Below, in pieces: positions 30,602 through 31,431 of a stretch of 31,431 bases of DNA. The position numbers and the translations under genes are program-made. Source of the DNA: Minisyncoccota bacterium (lineage in GTDB: Bacteria; Patescibacteriota; Minisyncoccia; UBA6257; XYB1-36-10); the NCBI GenBank assembly GCA_028709185.1, contig JAQVXM010000001.1:1-31431 (forward strand). The letters are read 5' to 3'. Position 1 is the stretch's first letter; each line of letters starts with the position of its first letter. The notes below the pieces were generated by a model. The model saw nothing but the letters and a program-made list of their open reading frames with translations. It made no database searches and had not been told where the DNA came from.

Positions 30602-31431
30602 ATGGAAAGAAAGAAAAAAATAGTTTTTATTGCAACGAAAGGAGATCAAGGGGGAGCGCAAAAATACATTAAACAATTAGTTTTTGGAATAGACAAAAAT
30701 AAGTTTGAGCCGGAAATTATTTCCGGAAATTATGGCGCTAGTTTAGTGGTAAAAAATAAATTAAAATGGCTTGGAAACGAATCCGGTTTTTTGTTTTATA
30801 AAGATTTTTTAGCTTTAATTGAACTTTTTAGAGTTTTAAAAAAAGAGAAACCGGAAATTGTTCATTTAAATAGTTCAAAAGCGGGGGTAATCGGAGCTTT
30901 AGCTGGAAAGCTGGCTGGAGTGAAAAAGATAATTTTTACGGCTCACGGATGGGTTTTTTCAGATGAAAATTTGTCTTCTTTAAAAAGATTTTTTTATATT
31001 TTAGCGCATAAGGCGGCTGGATTTTTTCAGGATAAAATAATAAATGTTTCCGAATATGACAGAAAATTAGCTATTAAATATAAAGTAGCGCCGGAGGAAA
31101 AACTAGTGACGATAAAAAACGGATTAGATATAAATTATTTTTTTAATAATTTATGTTCCAAAGAAGAGGCAAGAAAGAAGATAACAGATATAATTTTTAA
31201 TGACGAATTTCTAATTTCTAAAATTAATAAGCAACAAAAAGATTTAGGAGGATTTTGGATAGGAAGTATTGGAAGACTGGTAAAGGAAAAAAATTATCAA
31301 TTATTTGTGGAAGCGGTAAAAATTTTAAAAGAAAATTTTCAAAAAGAAGAGGAAAAACTGAGTTTTTTTATAATTGGCGATGGATATGAAAAGGAAACTT
31401 TAAAGTTAAAAATGAAGAATTTAGAGCTGGA
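30602..31431 (+). CDS. Glycosyltransferase family 4 (GT-B), truncated by the window edge
   Basis: At least 276 residues, open to the end of the window, so the C-terminus is missing. The N-terminal half is a GT-B donor/acceptor fold start: IVFIATKGDQGGAQKYIKQL (GGAQKY-type glycine loop), then PEIVHLNSSKAGVIGALAGK, IIFTAHGW and INVSEYDRKLAIKY. The C-terminal donor domain has begun: GSIGRLVKEKNYQLFVEAV and FFIIGDGYEKETL. These match the GT4/WcaA-like retaining transferases that build cell-surface polysaccharides from nucleotide sugars. The catalytic E-x7-E region lies beyond the edge. ATG 30602 is chosen because the fold starts there; no good ribosome site precedes it. Confidence 0.9.
   Translation, partial: MERKKKIVFIATKGDQGGAQKYIKQLVFGIDKNKFEPEIISGNYGASLVVKNKLKWLGNESGFLFYKDFLALIELFRVLKKEKPEIVHLNSSKAGVIGALAGKLAGVKKIIFTAHGWVFSDENLSSLKRFFYILAHKAAGFFQDKIINVSEYDRKLAIKYKVAPEEKLVTIKNGLDINYFFNNLCSKEEARKKITDIIFNDEFLISKINKQQKDLGGFWIGSIGRLVKEKNYQLFVEAVKILKENFQKEEEKLSFFIIGDGYEKETLKLKMKNLEL

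Overview
The window is AT-rich (by eye roughly one third G+C), densely coded, and uses the standard bacterial code. TGA ends two genes here (glyA at 6996 and the 63-residue ORF at 948), which argues against TGA recoding. Several protein types point to the Patescibacteria / Candidate Phyla Radiation, most likely a parcubacterium: a very large S-layer-like protein with a peptidoglycan-binding head, a membrane protein with a WxC...HGNP...C tail, a TPR protein of the kind common in that group, a four-helix/DeoR regulator, a GC-rich CCTGCC palindrome repeat, and no biosynthetic operons. This assignment is inferred from recognition of family style, not from a search.

Layout. 22-613: a small three-helix membrane protein coupled to an XRE regulator. 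640-1312 (minus): three tiny, well-translated genes of unknown function, two of them clear paralogs. 1482-4087: slipin, anchored EF-hand-like protein, C39-like peptidase and an unknown protein. 4245-5519: ECF-type sigma factor with a probable membrane anti-sigma factor. 5671-8418: serine hydroxymethyltransferase, a NUDIX hydrolase and FolD, a minimal one-carbon set. 8588-10311: a small unknown protein and an L,D-transpeptidase fused to a D,D-carboxypeptidase-like domain. 10628-14692 (minus): ftsK, an anchored HTH (RodZ-like) protein and recA. 14815-18333: phosphohexomutase, a DEDDy exonuclease and an HtrA protease. 18407-19612 (minus): cysteine desulfurase. 19794-24723: a Clp AAA+ unfoldase, a polytopic membrane protein and a GT-C-like glycosyltransferase. 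24834-25544: a DeoR-type regulator. 25596-25856: a candidate structured RNA. 26014-29592: the S-layer-like protein. 29699-30484: an anchored TPR protein. 30602 to the window end: a GT4 glycosyltransferase, cut by the edge.

Together these genes centre on the cell envelope (peptidoglycan cross-linking, S-layer, glycosylation, quality control by HtrA, slipin and Clp), chromosome handling (FtsK, RecA) and one-carbon/PLP chemistry. No CRISPR array, transposase, integrase, rRNA or tRNA was seen. The most unusual items are the structured RNA upstream of the S-layer gene, the small-protein cluster, the YkuD/D,D-peptidase fusion with a KVG box, the ClpB-like unfoldase that carries an IGF tripeptide, the lysine-rich insertion in GlyA, and several promoters placed so close to start codons that leaderless mRNAs are predicted.
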